From an uncultured Anaeromassilibacillus sp. (GTDB lineage Bacteria; Bacillota; Clostridia; Oscillospirales; Acutalibacteraceae): a stretch of 51,236 nucleotides of DNA. The stretch's first letter is position 1; every line of letters begins with the position of its first letter. Location of the stretch: the NCBI GenBank assembly GCA_930987725.1, contig CAKNKY010000016.1:1-51236 (forward strand). Direction: 5' to 3'. The position numbers were made by a program, and so were the translations under genes. The notes under the pieces are model-generated. The model made no database searches, was not told the DNA's origin, and worked only from the letters and a program-made list of their open reading frames with translations. Below, in pieces: positions 50,847-51,236 of the stretch.

Positions 50847-51236
50847 TTACACGTAATACAGGAATTTGGTGTTGTACTTCTTATACATCCAGCAGCCGAT
50901 CCCCAGCACGATCAGGACATCCGCCAGCATGAGCAGGTGAAACCACACGCTCGGAACCGTGTTTTCCAGCACAATCTTGCGGAAATAGCGGATGTGAAGG
51001 TAGACGGGGTTGAGGAGGAAGAGATTCTGCACCATAGGCGAAAAGGTGTCAATGGAATAAAAGATGGCGGACATATACATGAGAAGCTGTGTGAACACCG
51101 ACCACAGATACTGCACGTCCCGGAAAAAGACAAACAGGGCCGAAAGAATCAGCCCGACGCCAATGTTAAACAGAAGCAGAGAAAGGTTGAAACATTGTAA
51201 TTTGAGTACCATTCCGAAAAAAGGCGCACAAAACCA
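50847..51236 (-). CDS. ABC-2 type permease of polysaccharide exporter, 5' part beyond the window
   Basis: The frame is open to the right edge, so only about the last 129 residues are seen. They contain three hydrophobic helices: NIGVGLILSALFVFF, SVFTQLLMYMSAIFY and LLMLADVLIVLGIGCWM. FFRDVQYLWSVFTQLLMYMS and LLNPVYLHIRYFRKI are conserved in TagG/RfbA/Wzm permeases. An ATG at 51212 is internal rather than the start. With the following ATPase gene it forms one exporter operon. Confidence 0.9.
   Translation of the reverse strand, partial: WFCAPFFGMVLKLQCFNLSLLLFNIGVGLILSALFVFFRDVQYLWSVFTQLLMYMSAIFYSIDTFSPMVQNLFLLNPVYLHIRYFRKIVLENTVPSVWFHLLMLADVLIVLGIGCWMYKKYNTKFLYYV

Noticed and set aside
1-51236. 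CRISPR arrays and insertion sequences
   Set aside because: I looked for regularly spaced short repeats and for transposase genes. The only direct repeats seen are the att cores and the two-copy 65-bp unit after tRNA-Pro, and no transposase frame is present.

Overview
The window comes from a GC-rich, spore-forming member of the Clostridia, most likely a gut Oscillospirales- or Christensenellales-type organism. That placement is inferred from a sporulation gene (spoVAD) behind a sigma-G-like promoter, a T-box leader, a class I tetrahydrofolate riboswitch, a 2-keto-style set of ferredoxin-tailed aldo/keto reductases, intracellular glycoside hydrolases and Firmicutes-type Shine-Dalgarno sequences. 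Species cannot be named from the sequence.

Positions 1-11646 are foreign and visibly poorer in GC. They hold a compact integrated mobilizable element of about 11.4 kb (251-11646) bounded by a 9-bp direct repeat, TACCGTCTC. The repeat encodes E-T-V on the minus strand and lies inside two genes at once: near the 3' end of the element's large serine recombinase, and at the normal 3' end of the host 23S rRNA methyltransferase gene rlmD. Integration has therefore swapped gene tails. RlmD now carries a 93-residue element-encoded tail, and the recombinase carries a homologous tail that runs off the left edge of the window. Inside the element, leftward genes encode a CHC2 primase, a D5-like helicase/primase, a small HTH protein, a MobV relaxase and the recombinase. 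A rightward regulatory operon encodes an excisionase-like protein, an XRE repressor and a sigma factor. A leftward cargo block lies immediately downstream of rlmD: an APH-type kinase, two GNAT acetyltransferases and an HTH-methyltransferase fusion. No type IV secretion genes are visible, so the element probably depends on a helper for transfer.

From 11647 onward the DNA is ordinary GC-rich chromosome. In order it holds: rlmD; a T-box-controlled trpB2; a short predicted noncoding transcript; a metallophosphoesterase; a D-Ala-D-Ala carboxypeptidase; a HAD phosphatase; a tspO remnant; a ComEC-like hydrolase; an orphan ABC ATPase; a phosphohexomutase; spoVAD; an aldo/keto reductase; rsmE with a YmfI-like reductase; glyS; a GtrA protein; and tRNA-Pro followed by a duplicated terminator-like segment. 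Next come GH36, DUF1015, an Eis-like acetyltransferase, prfC, and divergent GH43-like and GH31 genes, then an M32 peptidase.

The last part holds proC with a hypoxanthine-DNA glycosylase, dtd with a second ferredoxin-tailed aldo/keto reductase, and a tightly coupled trio (CYTH protein, an unrecognised nuclease-like protein, SGNH hydrolase). It continues with a MATE transporter, a THF-riboswitch-controlled folT, an AGCS symporter, and the beginning of a polysaccharide ABC exporter cut by the right edge. The most interesting features are the reciprocal gene-tail exchange at rlmD, the cargo placed behind the host rlmD promoter, the nested palindromes beside the relaxase operon, the short orphan transcript, and the CYTH/nuclease-like/SGNH operon.
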